A DNA stretch of 64,000 bases from Actinomyces faecalis (lineage in GTDB: Bacteria; Actinomycetota; Actinomycetes; Actinomycetales; Actinomycetaceae). Where the stretch lies: assembly GCF_013184985.2 (NCBI RefSeq), contig NZ_CP063418.1:186001-250000 (forward strand), read 5' to 3'. Under the pieces are notes generated by a model. It was not told the origin of the DNA and searched no databases. It was given only the letters and a program-made list of their open reading frames with translations. Below, piece after piece: positions 8,457 to 20,520 of the stretch. Numbering within the stretch: position 1 is the first letter of the stretch; each line of letters starts with the position of its first letter. The position numbers and the translations under genes were made by a program.

Positions 8457-10748
8457 TCAGCCCAGCCGCCTCCAGGCAAAGGTGTGGATGAGGGCACCCA
8501 CCCAGGCGCGCTGGGCGTTGGTCGAGGCGCGGCCGTGCCCACCCTCCGAGTTCTCGAAGTAGGTGACGTCCTGTCCCATGGCGAGCATCCGGTAGGCCAT
8601 GGTGCGTGCGTGCGCCGGATGGACACGGTCGTCCCGCGTCGAGGTCACCAGCAGGACCGGCGGGTAGCCCACGCCCTCGCGCAGCAGGTGGAAGGGCGAG
8701 AAGGTACGGATGAACTCCCACTGGTCCGGGTCGTCCGGGTCCCCGTACTCGGCCTCCCAGGAGGCCCCTGCCAGCAGGTGGGTGTAGCGCTGCATGTCCA
8801 GCAGCGGGACCTCGCAGACCACCGCTCCCACGAGCTCGGGGTACTGGGTGAGCATGTTGCCCACCAGCAGCCCGCCGTTGGAGCCGCCGTGGACGGCCAG
8901 GCGTTCGGGGATTGTCACTCCGCGCTTAACCAGGGCACGGGCGACCGCAGCAAAGTCTTCGTACACCCGGTGCCGGTTCTCCTTGAGACCGGCACGGTGC
9001 CAGGCCGGACCGTACTCGCCTCCGCCACGGATGCCTGCGATGACGTAGGTGCCGCCGCGCTCCAACCAGGCCTTACCGGTCACGGCCAGGTAGCCCACGC
9101 CCATGGGGATCTCGAAGCCGCCGTAGCCATAGAGGATCGTGGGCGCCGGACCGTTCGTGGGGCGGCCGACCTGGAAGTACGGGACCCGCGTGCCGTCCGT
9201 GGAGATGGCCACGTGCTGGGTGGCGACCACGCCGGTGGCGTCATAGCGGCTGGGGGCCTGCCGCAGTACCTCGGTTGAGGCCAGGCGGCCGTCCGGGCCG
9301 AGCGAGCCCAGAGCCAGGGTGGTCGGCTGGGTGAAGGAGGAGATCGTCATCCACAGATCGTCGGACTCCAGGGAGTCGACGGCGCCCGCGGCCAGGTCCA
9401 CCAGCGCACGTCCCGGGCGCAGCAGCGTGGGATCAGGGTCCCCGCCGGCGGCACCGTCCGGGGCAGGCGCCGGCGTCGAGGGCGTGAGGGCGGTGGGGTC
9501 CAGGTCCTGCCGGTCCCACGGCCCGTCTGTCGCTGCGCCCGGCTGTGGGGGAGTGAGCACCTGGAGGGAGGCGACGACGTCGTCGAGCAGGGACAGGACC
9601 AGGTGGTGGGCGGTGTGTGTCCAGCCCTGGAGGAAGGCGGAGGCGGTCGGCGTGAACAGCGTGGTCAGGTGGCGGTCGCCGTCGAGCCAGGCGGCTAGCG
9701 GCGCGGCCAGCAGGCTGCCGGTCGGGTAGGTCTGCTCCGGGGTGGTCCAGGGCTCGCGCAGGTGGATGAGCAGGTAGTCCCACGCTGCCGAGACCTCGGC
9801 TGACTCGGGGACCTCGATGAGGCGGGCGCCCTCGGCGCTGACGGTCGAGGCGCCGTCGGGCGTCCTAGACGCCTCCTCGGCCGCGAACCTGGTTGCGTCG
9901 TCGGGCAGCAGCCAGGTGCGAGAGGTGTAGAAGGTTATCTGCTCGCTCAGCCACGTGCGTCCCTGACGGTCGCGGGCGGCGCCGGCCACCATGGAGGTGG
10001 GCGGGACGCAGAGCAGGACCTCGGCCTCGGCCAGGTCCTGACCCCGGCGCGCCCGGCGCACCTGGCGGGGGTAGCCGGAGGTCGTCAGGCTGCCCGGTCC
10101 CCAGTCGGCGGTCACGAGTACGCTCTGGCCCTCGTCGTCCGCCCAGGTCATCGAGCCCTTGGAGGAGGAGCGGTAGAAGCCGCCGTCCGCGGGGTCGATG
10201 AAGGTCAAGGTGTCCAGGTCGAGCTCGCGTGTGACGTCGGTGTCTGAGCCGCCGTCGGACAGGTCAATGAGCGCGCGGTGGCCGGCCAGGGGACCTGTGC
10301 GCAGGACGCTGGCGCCGTGCCACACCCAGGTCACGCCCTCGGCCTGTCCCAGCGCGTCCAGGTCCAGCAGGATCTCCCACTGGGTGGTGCCACCTGCCTG
10401 CGGGCCGCCGGCACGGTAGGAGTCCCAGGTCGTGCGACGCCACAGACCGCGAGGATGCTCAGCGTCAGTCCAGAAGTTATAGAGGTAACCGGCAGCCAGG
10501 CTAACACCAGGGATCTTGTCGGTGGAGTCGAGGATCTCCTCAATGCCCTCGCGCAGCTGCTCGAAGATGGGGTCAGTCTCGTAGACGGCGCGGGTGGTGT
10601 TGTTACGCACATCGACCCACGCCAGGGCCTGCTCACCCTCGACCTCGTCGAGCCAGGCGGGGACCTCCGGCAGGCAAGGGGCGGGCGAGGAGGCGGCTGC
10701 CCCGGCGGAGGCCTCTGCCTGGGCGGGCTGGTGCGGCGTCGTCGTCAT
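8457..10748 (-). CDS. S9 family prolyl oligopeptidase-like serine peptidase
   Basis: Predicted cytoplasmic oligopeptidase of the S9A type, cleaving short peptides, classically after proline. 763 residues from the ATG at 10748; an upstream in-frame start at 10826 lacks support. An N-terminal propeller-like region (about 40-480) precedes the alpha/beta-hydrolase domain. The catalytic triad can be read as Ser623 in GGSNGG, Asp707 in TRDDRVHP and His738 in EGGHG. No signal peptide is seen. It is the last gene of the minus-strand group with lysX, DUF998 and the hydrolase, 78 bp after the hydrolase stop. Substrate is unknown. Confidence 0.9.
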   Translation of the reverse strand: MTTTPHQPAQAEASAGAAASSPAPCLPEVPAWLDEVEGEQALAWVDVRNNTTRAVYETDPIFEQLREGIEEILDSTDKIPGVSLAAGYLYNFWTDAEHPRGLWRRTTWDSYRAGGPQAGGTTQWEILLDLDALGQAEGVTWVWHGASVLRTGPLAGHRALIDLSDGGSDTDVTRELDLDTLTFIDPADGGFYRSSSKGSMTWADDEGQSVLVTADWGPGSLTTSGYPRQVRRARRGQDLAEAEVLLCVPPTSMVAGAARDRQGRTWLSEQITFYTSRTWLLPDDATRFAAEEASRTPDGASTVSAEGARLIEVPESAEVSAAWDYLLIHLREPWTTPEQTYPTGSLLAAPLAAWLDGDRHLTTLFTPTASAFLQGWTHTAHHLVLSLLDDVVASLQVLTPPQPGAATDGPWDRQDLDPTALTPSTPAPAPDGAAGGDPDPTLLRPGRALVDLAAGAVDSLESDDLWMTISSFTQPTTLALGSLGPDGRLASTEVLRQAPSRYDATGVVATQHVAISTDGTRVPYFQVGRPTNGPAPTILYGYGGFEIPMGVGYLAVTGKAWLERGGTYVIAGIRGGGEYGPAWHRAGLKENRHRVYEDFAAVARALVKRGVTIPERLAVHGGSNGGLLVGNMLTQYPELVGAVVCEVPLLDMQRYTHLLAGASWEAEYGDPDDPDQWEFIRTFSPFHLLREGVGYPPVLLVTSTRDDRVHPAHARTMAYRMLAMGQDVTYFENSEGGHGRASTNAQRAWVGALIHTFAWRRLG

Positions 10749-10826
10749 GGGGGAAGTCCACCACGGGGCCGCCCGCTTGGCGAGCGGATAGCCCCGCCTG
10801 TGAGCATGTAGCCCGCAGGCGCGCAC

Positions 10827-11702
10827 TCAAGGGCATTCCTCCATGATTGGCCCCCGGTCGATCTGTCTGATCGCCGCCACGATCTGTGCGGGCGCGTCCA
10901 GCATCATGAGGTGGCGTGAGTCCGGCACCTCGTGCAACGTGACGTGGACGAAGGCCTGGCGTAGCGCCTCCTTCTGCGCCCTGCTCGCATAAGGCGGGGC
11001 CTGGAGGACGACGGCGCAGGTTGCCGCAGGAGCATCCTGGCGCCGACGCAACCGGTCCAGGTCGTCAGCCTGCTGACCGTAGGACAGCCACTCACCGGCT
11101 CCGGCCGCCAGTGCGGCACGCGAGTCCCACGCACCCGCCCACTCCTCTGCCACCACCTCGTGAGGGCGATGGGTCTGGGCGCGCAGGCCAGCCTGAAATC
11201 CCCTCCGCGCCAGGTGGCGTACCGGCCGCAGCGACAGCCCGTGACGGGCTGCCTGCCACAGGGGACCGGTCAACCCGGGCCGTCGGTTGGAGGAGACCAG
11301 CAACGAGGGGTCAACCAGGACGACGCCGTGGACGAGTCCCGGGCGTAGGCGTGCCAGGACCTCGGCCTGGAAGGCAGCCATCGAGTGGGCCACGACCGTC
11401 ACCGGGCCCAGAGCGAGCCGGTCCAGGGCCGTCGTGAGCACCCGGACCTCGCCCGGCAGCGTAGGTAGATCGTGCCGGATGGTGCCGTGGTAGCCGGGGC
11501 GGTCAACGGTGACGATCTCACGCTCTGGTAGCGCCTGCCAGACCCTCCGCCACCCGCCGGAGACCAGGCCCGCACCGTTGAGCAACAGCACAGGTGCGGG
11601 ACGCTCAGACCCCACTGGCGACGCCACGCCATCGCACTGCGCAGGACGGCGATACCTGAGGATGTGCTCCTCAGCTTTCCAGATTGCCCAGCACTGGCTC
11701 AT
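10827..11702 (-). CDS. Alpha/beta hydrolase
   Basis: 291 residues. Core alpha/beta-hydrolase features: an oxyanion strand VLLLNGAG, the DRPGYHG motif (67-73), the nucleophile elbow VAHSMA with Ser107, and a C-terminal DSRHLMM with His264. The elbow is A-H-S-M-A, so the classical glycines of GxSxG are replaced by alanines. Substrate is not predictable. The ATG overlaps the DUF998 stop by 4 bp (ATGA), so it is co-translated with that gene. Confidence 0.85.
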   Translation of the reverse strand: MSQCWAIWKAEEHILRYRRPAQCDGVASPVGSERPAPVLLLNGAGLVSGGWRRVWQALPEREIVTVDRPGYHGTIRHDLPTLPGEVRVLTTALDRLALGPVTVVAHSMAAFQAEVLARLRPGLVHGVVLVDPSLLVSSNRRPGLTGPLWQAARHGLSLRPVRHLARRGFQAGLRAQTHRPHEVVAEEWAGAWDSRAALAAGAGEWLSYGQQADDLDRLRRRQDAPAATCAVVLQAPPYASRAQKEALRQAFVHVTLHEVPDSRHLMMLDAPAQIVAAIRQIDRGPIMEECP

Positions 11703-12448
11703 AGGGACCCATCATCCAGTTGCCAGGCCAGCCACGCCACCCACGCCGAGCACAGAAAGACCTGGATGGCCTGCACCACCCCATGGGTGCCCAGTGCAAC
11801 CCAGGGAGCGATGGCGCTGGTGAGCATGAGCAGTCCACACGCGGCGCCGACGCCCGCGACCACCAGGGCGGTGCGCGACCAACCTCCGCTCTCCACAAGA
11901 GCGGCCAGCACCAGGAGAAAGGTCGCTAGGAAGGCCAGACCGACGCACGTCGAGGTCACCGCATGCAGATCCCGGGCCAGGCTCGGCGTCGCCTTGCACA
12001 CCGCATCGTGGCTCTCGGCGCAGGGCAGGGCAGCCACACAGTCCAGGGCGGTGGACACGGACGCCACCCCCAGGGCGCCGGCTGTACGGGGTGCCCAGCG
12101 TCCGAGCCAGGGCCACCAGGCCCATTGACCACTCCAGGCGACGACGGCGAAGAGCAGCGCGCTGACCAGATCCCCGCCACGGAAGAACCAGAAATAAGGT
12201 TGGTCAGAGGCGGCGAGCTCGGACAGGTACCCGGTCATCGCCCGGGGGTTGCCGTTCAGTGGCCAGGCCAGCCACGTGTTGTAGGCCAGGATCACGCCGA
12301 TGGCGAGCATGCGTGCCTGAAGCCGCCTAGGACGCCGCAGACCGTGCGGGTTGGGCGGTTGAGAAGACTCAGCGGGTCCAGAGGTCTCAGTGGGGTTGGC
12401 GGGCGGAGTGGGCTCAGTGGGCCCGGTGCCGGACCATGACTCGCTCAC
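11699..12448 (-). CDS. DUF998 family membrane protein
   Basis: 249 residues: a Pro/Ser/Thr-rich cytoplasmic N-terminus (1-40), then about six membrane segments (47-62, 90-110, 122-140, 165-186, 193-214, 220-240). Layout and the motif pattern after the first helix (NTWLAWPLNG, GYLSELAASDQPYFWFFRGGDL) fit DUF998. The GTG start overlaps the lysX stop by 4 bp and its own stop overlaps the hydrolase start, so it is tightly coupled to both. A role near membrane lipids or the LysX product is inferred from context only. Confidence 0.85.
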   Translation of the reverse strand: MSESWSGTGPTEPTPPANPTETSGPAESSQPPNPHGLRRPRRLQARMLAIGVILAYNTWLAWPLNGNPRAMTGYLSELAASDQPYFWFFRGGDLVSALLFAVVAWSGQWAWWPWLGRWAPRTAGALGVASVSTALDCVAALPCAESHDAVCKATPSLARDLHAVTSTCVGLAFLATFLLVLAALVESGGWSRTALVVAGVGAACGLLMLTSAIAPWVALGTHGVVQAIQVFLCSAWVAWLAWQLDDGSL

Positions 12449-15400
12449 TGGCCCGGCCTGACCAGCGGGAAGGTGATGGTCTCGCGGATCGAGGTACCGG
12501 TCAGCATCATGACGAGGCGGTCCAGCCCCACGCCCAGGCCTCCGGTTGGGGGCATCCCCTGCTCCAGGGCCTGGAGGAAGGCCTCGTCGAGCTCCATCGC
12601 CTCCGCGTCCCCACCAGCGGCCGCCAACGACTGCGCCGTCAACCGCTCGCGCTGGAGGACGGGGTCCACCAGCTCGGAGTAGGCAGTGCCTACCTCTGAG
12701 CCAAAGATGATGAGATCCCAGCGCTCGGCGAGCCGCGGCAGGCTGCGGTGCGGGCGCGTCAGCGGTGAGGTCTCGGCGGGGAAGTCAGTGAAGAAGGTGG
12801 GCTGCGCCGTCGTCCCCTCAGCCAGGTGCTCATAGAGGTGCTGGACCATCGTGCCCCAGCCCCAGGAGGGGGCATAAGCCAGACCCAGGCGGTCAGCAAA
12901 GGCCCGGAGCGTCTCCAGCGGCGTGCCCACATCCACCGGCTCGCCCAGGTGCTCGGCCACGGCGTCGCACACGCTCACCGTGCGCCAGGGGGCAGCCAGA
13001 TCGATCTCATGCTCAACCCCGCCCACGGTGCCGTGGATGAGCGTGGTCCCCAACGCCGCCTTTGCGGCACGGACGGTCAGATCCTGGACGACCTCCTTCA
13101 TCACGGTGTAGTCGGCGTAGGACTGGTAGGCCTCGAGCATCGTGAACTCCGGGTTGTGGGTGGCATCGGCACCCTCGTTGCGGAAAGAGCGGCCGATCTC
13201 GAAGACGCGGTCAGCCCCGGCCACCATGAGCCGCTTGAGATAGAGCTCGGGAGCGATACGTAGGTAGAGGTCGAGGTCGTAGGCATTGATATGGGTGCGG
13301 AAAGGACGCGCATTGGCCCCGCCGTGGACCGGGTGGAGCATCGGGGTCTCCACCTCCAGGTAGCCGCGGTCTAGCAGCGTGGAGCGCACGGCCTGGATGG
13401 CGTGGGAGCGAGCCATGAGCATCTGGCGGTCACGGGGTGAGGTGATAAGGGCCAGATGGCGCTGGCGTACCCGGGTCTCCGGGTCCTGTAGGCCACGGTG
13501 CTTGTCCGGAAGCGGACGCAGGGCCTTGGAGGTCATGGTCCAGGAGGAGACTAGGAGACTGGGTGTGCCATTGCGCGAGGCTCCAGGACGCCCGGTGATG
13601 GCTACCTGGTCCCCGATGCGCACCAGGCGGCGGAAGGAGTTCAGGGGCTCCTGACCAGTACCGGCGGCGTCAATGAGGAGCTGGAGGTCGGCGCTCCAGT
13701 CACGCACAGAGGCGAAGATGACCCCGCCATGGTCACGCAGTGACATGACCCGACCAGCCACCGTCATCGGTGGGCTGGGCCGGGAGGCCGGGGCGTCGTC
13801 GTCGGGTATGGTGCCGACGGCGGGCTGCTCTGCGCAGGCTGCGAGCGCGGCGGCACAACTGGCCGTTACGGTGACCGAGGCAGGATAGGGGTCGACGCCG
13901 TCGGACAGCATGCGCGTGCGGGCCGCCAGGCGCTCACGGACCTCGGTGGGCACGCGTGGTGGGCGGCGGTGCCCTACGGCTCCGGCAGTGACAGTGAGCA
14001 AACGCTCGGAGTCCACGTCGCTGCGGCGCGGCTGCGCACCTGTGTCTCCTCCCAGGCCGGCCGGGAGGCTGACGAAGCCCTCAGCCACGCCCATGGCCAG
14101 GGAGGCACGAGGCAGGTCCCCGGCGTCGGCGTAGCAGATCAGGCGTGGGAACCAGTCGGGGCTGTACTTCTGGTTGGAGCGGTAGAGCGACTCCAACTGC
14201 CACCAGCGTGAGGCGAAGAGCAGGATCTTGCGCCACAGGCTGAGTACGGCACTGGCGCCAATCTTCGCCCCCTGCTCGAAGGCGGAACGGAAGACGACGA
14301 AGTTGAGTGAGACCTGGTGGATGGACAGCTCGGAGCCGGCGGCCATGAGTGAGGAGACCATGAGCTCGGTGACACCGTTGTCAGCCAAGGGGTGGCGGCG
14401 CATGACGTCCAGGCTCAGACCGTCGGCGCCCCAGGGTACGAAGGAGAGCAAGGCAGCGACCTCGCCGCGCTCGTCGCCGTCGGGGAAAAGCGCCTCGACC
14501 ATGACGCACTGGCCGTCGGAGGGGTCGCCCAGGCGGGACAAGGCCATGGAGAAGCCGCGCTCCGACGCGCCGCCAAGCCACTGATCGGCCAGGAAGGTCA
14601 GGTGCGCGAGCTCCTCAGCCGGGATCTGGCGGTGGCGTCGGATACGGACGGTGTAGCCCAGGCTGGTGACGTGCCGTGCCGCGCGGCGTACCTCGGGCAG
14701 CTCCGCCAGTCGGAAGGACGCGGGACGCAAGATCGCCTCGTCACCGATGCGCATGGCCTTGAGCCCTGCCCGGACGTAGGCCCGGGCGCCGGCCTCCGAG
14801 GCGCCGATGACGGCTGGCGCCAGGCCGTAGTCGGAGGCGTGGGCCACGAAGGAGCGGGCGGCGGCAGGCCATACCGAGGGATCCCCGAGGGGGTCGCCGG
14901 AGGCTAGGGCGACGCCCATCGCCGAGCGGTAGACGACGCCGCCATGCTCGGTGAAGATCGCCGATTTGTCTCGGCGAGTGGCGAAGTAACCCAAGGAGTC
15001 GGTGGGGCTGTCCGCGAGTAGTGAGCGGATGCGCCTCTCCTCCTCGGCACTGATCTGGGTGGCTTTGTGCTGGGCCTGCATCATGAGCCACAGTGCGGCC
15101 AGCGCGCACAGGGCCCAGCCCAGACCCATGGCGCTAAAGAGCCAGTCGGGATCGTGGCGGCCGGTGAAGAGACGCAGGACCTGGTGGAGGCCGACCCCGT
15201 TCAAGATGAAGACCACGTTGATGCCGATGACAGCGACTGCGGTGGAGCCGAGGATGAAGACGCTCAGTGCGCGCTTGTAGTCACCAGGCTGGGAGCGCAC
15301 CGTGTAGTAGCGGCGGTGGCGCAGTAGTGCGGCCAGGATGATGAGGAGGATGAGGACATTAACGGTCAACGCGCACAGGAGCCACGTGGGCACCGTGTAG

Positions 15401-15750
15401 TGGGCTGAGAGTGCGGAGCTCGGTTCAAGAGAGACGGAGTCAGGGACGGTCAGCGCGAAGACAAGGAGCAGTGCGTAGAGGGCGAGGAGGACGGTGGCGA
15501 TGACCGTGGTGACGATCCAGGCCAGGCGCTTGCGTCGTCCTAGTCCGGCAGCGAGCAGGATCGTGACGATGGCGGAGAACCAGTCGATGATCGGCAGGGG
15601 GATGAGCCAGGTGAAGATGATGTCGAGAGGGCGATCCACCCAGGAGACGGAGCCGAGGACGGTCTCGATGATCGCCAGGGCAGCCGCGATGTACAGGCCT
15701 GTGGGCAGCAGCCTGCAGGCCAGTGGGGGTTTGTGGCGGGCAGGGCTCAT
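12445..15750 (-). CDS. lysX: LysX: bifunctional lysylphosphatidylglycerol synthase and lysyl-tRNA synthetase
   Basis: Charges tRNA-Lys and moves lysine onto phosphatidylglycerol, which lowers the negative charge of the membrane and protects against cationic antimicrobial peptides. 1101 residues from the ATG at 15750, preceded by GGAGAAGGAAAA; the frame stays open to 16182 but that part has no start signal. N-terminal membrane helices (about 10-235), a DUF2156/MprF-like transferase domain (about 245-570), an OB-fold anticodon domain (about 670-760) and a class II LysRS core (about 775-1100) with motif 2 (RSFRNEGADATHNPEFTMLE) and motif 3 (GVGLDRLVMML). First gene of a four-gene group. Confidence 0.93.
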   Translation of the reverse strand: MSPARHKPPLACRLLPTGLYIAAALAIIETVLGSVSWVDRPLDIIFTWLIPLPIIDWFSAIVTILLAAGLGRRKRLAWIVTTVIATVLLALYALLLVFALTVPDSVSLEPSSALSAHYTVPTWLLCALTVNVLILLIILAALLRHRRYYTVRSQPGDYKRALSVFILGSTAVAVIGINVVFILNGVGLHQVLRLFTGRHDPDWLFSAMGLGWALCALAALWLMMQAQHKATQISAEEERRIRSLLADSPTDSLGYFATRRDKSAIFTEHGGVVYRSAMGVALASGDPLGDPSVWPAAARSFVAHASDYGLAPAVIGASEAGARAYVRAGLKAMRIGDEAILRPASFRLAELPEVRRAARHVTSLGYTVRIRRHRQIPAEELAHLTFLADQWLGGASERGFSMALSRLGDPSDGQCVMVEALFPDGDERGEVAALLSFVPWGADGLSLDVMRRHPLADNGVTELMVSSLMAAGSELSIHQVSLNFVVFRSAFEQGAKIGASAVLSLWRKILLFASRWWQLESLYRSNQKYSPDWFPRLICYADAGDLPRASLAMGVAEGFVSLPAGLGGDTGAQPRRSDVDSERLLTVTAGAVGHRRPPRVPTEVRERLAARTRMLSDGVDPYPASVTVTASCAAALAACAEQPAVGTIPDDDAPASRPSPPMTVAGRVMSLRDHGGVIFASVRDWSADLQLLIDAAGTGQEPLNSFRRLVRIGDQVAITGRPGASRNGTPSLLVSSWTMTSKALRPLPDKHRGLQDPETRVRQRHLALITSPRDRQMLMARSHAIQAVRSTLLDRGYLEVETPMLHPVHGGANARPFRTHINAYDLDLYLRIAPELYLKRLMVAGADRVFEIGRSFRNEGADATHNPEFTMLEAYQSYADYTVMKEVVQDLTVRAAKAALGTTLIHGTVGGVEHEIDLAAPWRTVSVCDAVAEHLGEPVDVGTPLETLRAFADRLGLAYAPSWGWGTMVQHLYEHLAEGTTAQPTFFTDFPAETSPLTRPHRSLPRLAERWDLIIFGSEVGTAYSELVDPVLQRERLTAQSLAAAGGDAEAMELDEAFLQALEQGMPPTGGLGVGLDRLVMMLTGTSIRETITFPLVRPGQ

Positions 15751-16277
15751 CTTTTCCTTCTCCAGTGGTCGATCATCGGCTGCCGTGGGCGGCTTGAGGT
15801 CGCGCTCCGATTGCCGGTCAGTGGCAGACTGGCGAGCGTCTGGGCCTTGACGGGGTGCTGATATGCGGTCCCTGCGGGCTCGTGAGGTGCTCTTATGAGG
15901 CGTTGGCAGCTGGTGCCTGCGTATGACGACAGGCAGGCTATCGGCACGCTGATGCGCTGTCCTCGTGCCGAGGGATGAGGCGGCCGTGGGTGGGAGCCTC
16001 CGCCTCAGGGAGGAGCAGTGTCCCAGCCGACCGCCAACGCCCGGATCGACCACGTATGCCTGGGCCGACTGCGGTATTCGCGTGAATATAGTGGTCGGCC
16101 CAGGCGTGGGTGGTCTGTGGAGGTTTTGGTGGTCCGTGGGGACGGCCCCGTGATGAACCAGGTGATGGGACCGACAGGCCATTGCCCGGGCTCCACAGGT
16201 CGCCCTCGCGACACCCTCGGAAGGGTCTGTCCACAGGGGGCGAGCGGGATAGGAGCCTTAACCGTCACGCTTGGAGC
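15751..16277. other. 527-bp intergenic region with palindromic element
   Basis: Divergent region between lysX and the AbiEi/DUF559-like gene. It holds dyad copy A (16048-16134). The rest shows no convincing small gene; open frames here are extensions of lysX or translations of the palindrome. Promoters for both flanking genes must lie here. Confidence 0.6.
16048..16134 (+). repeat. Palindromic element, copy A
   Basis: Nested dyad: outer GACCAC/GTGGTC (16048-16053, 16110-16115), a perfect 12-bp arm GCCTGGGCCGAC/GTCGGCCCAGGC (16058-16069, 16094-16105) and an inner TATTC-GCGT-GAATA. A conserved TTGGTGGTC follows at 16126-16134. The same arrangement with identical spacing recurs at 17244-17330 in the same orientation. 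Confidence 0.85.
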
Positions 16278-17213
16278 ATGGTGAGTACACCGATCTCAAT
16301 TGAGCTGACTCGAGAGCTCTTGGACAATGGCCTGAGCCGTTATGCTCTGGCGCAATCGGCTCGCGAGGGCACTGCTGACCTGATGCGCCTGTGCCAGGGG
16401 GCGTATGTGCGGCGAGTTGATTTTCGGGAGTTGAACGGCAGCCAACAGCATCGTGTGCGCGTATGTGCTCTGCATCTAACCGGTCGTCTCCGCCCTGGTG
16501 CGGTGCTCGCGCGGGAGTCAGCCGCCGTCGTCTACGGCATCCCGTTGATCGGTCCTCTTCCTGAGCGGGTTCAGTTGGTCAGAGTCGGGCGCACGGGTGG
16601 GAGGCGGACGACGGCGACGCGCACCTTGCCTGCCCCTGATGACTATGAGGTGACCGAGAAAGATGGCCTGCCGATAGCCAGTGTTGCCCAGACCCTTGTT
16701 GATCTGGGTCGACGCCGCTGCCTCGCCTCGAACCTGACCAGCCTGGACCATGCGTTGAGGCAGGGATGGGTCACGAAGGAGCACCTGCTGGAACTCATTG
16801 ACCGCCATCCCGGTACCAGGGGCAACGGCCCTGCGCGCCGGTGGATTGAACTGGCAGATCCGCAGTCAGAGTCTCCGGGGGAGAGTCTGAGTCGGGCGGT
16901 GATGATTGAGAACCATCTGCCACTGCCTGAGCTTCAGCACAAGGTGGTTGATGAGCGGGGAGCGTTCCTCGGTCGGGTGGACTTCATCTGGCCCGAGCTT
17001 GGCGTGATCGGCGAGTTCGACGGGAGGGTGAAGTATGGCCGGGAGCTGTCGAGAGGAAAGATCGAGGATGTGATCGAACGGGAGCGACGGCGAGAGATTG
17101 CGATCGAGCAGACCACGGGGATGCGGCTGGTTCGGTGGATGTGGGGCGACATATGGGGCAGCCAGCATATGCTCCAGCTTCTCGCGGATGCGGGTGTCCG
17201 GCCAACGCATTGA
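16278..17213 (+). CDS. AbiEi/DUF559-like protein (antitoxin-like N-terminus, endonuclease-like C-terminus)
   Basis: 311 residues. The N-terminal region (about 5-95: ISIELTRELLDNGLSRYALA, then RESAAVVYGIPL) resembles the winged-helix proteins annotated as AbiEi-family antitoxin domain proteins in actinobacteria. The C-terminal region (about 215-300: LGRVDFIWPELGVIGEFDGRVKYG, then RERRREIAIEQTTGMRLVRWMWGD) fits the DUF559/Vsr-like restriction-endonuclease fold. No partner toxin gene is adjacent. The start is either this ATG or the GTG at 16281, which is better spaced from GGAG (16273-16276). Two copies of the palindromic element flank the gene, which suggests movement or autoregulation. Confidence 0.75.
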   Translation: MVSTPISIELTRELLDNGLSRYALAQSAREGTADLMRLCQGAYVRRVDFRELNGSQQHRVRVCALHLTGRLRPGAVLARESAAVVYGIPLIGPLPERVQLVRVGRTGGRRTTATRTLPAPDDYEVTEKDGLPIASVAQTLVDLGRRRCLASNLTSLDHALRQGWVTKEHLLELIDRHPGTRGNGPARRWIELADPQSESPGESLSRAVMIENHLPLPELQHKVVDERGAFLGRVDFIWPELGVIGEFDGRVKYGRELSRGKIEDVIERERRREIAIEQTTGMRLVRWMWGDIWGSQHMLQLLADAGVRPTH

Positions 17214-17240
17214 CCTTGCGGCAGAATTACCTGTGCCTGT

Positions 17241-17330
17241 ACCGACCACTAATGCCTGGACCGACCGTGTAAATTGCGTGAATACCGTGGTCGGCCCGGG
17301 CAATGGTGGTCGGTGGAAGCATTGGTGGTC
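17241..17330 (+). repeat. Palindromic element, copy B
   Basis: Outer arms ACCGACCAC/GTGGTCGGT (17241-17249, 17306-17314) are perfect; inner arms GCCTGGACCGAC and GTCGGCCCGGGC (17254-17265, 17290-17301) differ from perfect pairing at two positions. TTGGTGGTC recurs at 17322-17330. Every landmark lies 1196 bp from its counterpart in copy A. Confidence 0.85.
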
Positions 17331-17542
17331 GATCGCGTCCTGTGCTGCACCATCCCCAGTGTGGCTCAGGTCGACTCATGTATGCGGGGCGGCGGCACCG
17401 CGAACACATGGAGGCAAACGGTGGAGGCGTAGATGGCGCCTCAGCGCTGGCGGCATCACGCGCACGTCGAGGGAGCAGAGAAGGCCTGGGTGGCACCCAC
17501 GGGAACGGAGGACGTCACGCCCGCTCCAGGAGAGAACATGAA

Positions 17543-17563
17543 GTTGAGTGGAATAGACTCAAC
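17543..17563. promoter_or_regulatory. HAIR operator (HspR binding site) of clpB
   Basis: GTTGAGT-N7-ACTCAAC is a perfect 7-7-7 inverted repeat. It matches the HspR consensus CTTGAGT-N7-ACTCAAG at all but the outermost base of each arm. It lies about 175 bp before clpB, a known HspR target in actinobacteria, and hspR is encoded at 900-1328. Confidence 0.9.
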
Positions 17564-17736
17564 CTTGCTTCGGTTGGACTGATCGGAGACCCGCGAGACC
17601 CCACTGGGGACCGGGACCTCACCGCCACCGGTCGACGGCGCTGCCACCACGCAGCGGCTGCCGACGGCACGCGGAAACCCAGCCCGGCTCCCTCGCCAGG
17701 ACCCGCGAGCCTGATCAACGTGAAGGAGATCCACAT

Positions 17737-20448
<2,712 letters not shown>

Positions 20449-20520
20449 CGGCGCCTGTCAGGGCCTGAGCGACGATGGCGAAGCCGGGTCCCCGGTCCGT
20501 AGCAGTCCGTACCGCTGTGG

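Larger units (their letters stand above)
17214..17736. other. 523-bp intergenic region before clpB
   Basis: Contains dyad copy B (17244-17330), the HAIR operator (17543-17563) and the clpB ribosome-binding site AAGGAG just before 17737. No supported gene. The long plus frame from 17303 is out of frame with clpB and overlaps its start. Confidence 0.6.

Noticed and set aside
15751..16182. 144-codon N-terminal extension of lysX
   Set aside because: Translates the palindromic element and has no ribosome-binding site, while ATG 15750 has a good one.
16278..17213. Complete AbiE toxin-antitoxin system
   Set aside because: Only an AbiEi-like protein is present; no AbiEii-type nucleotidyltransferase follows.
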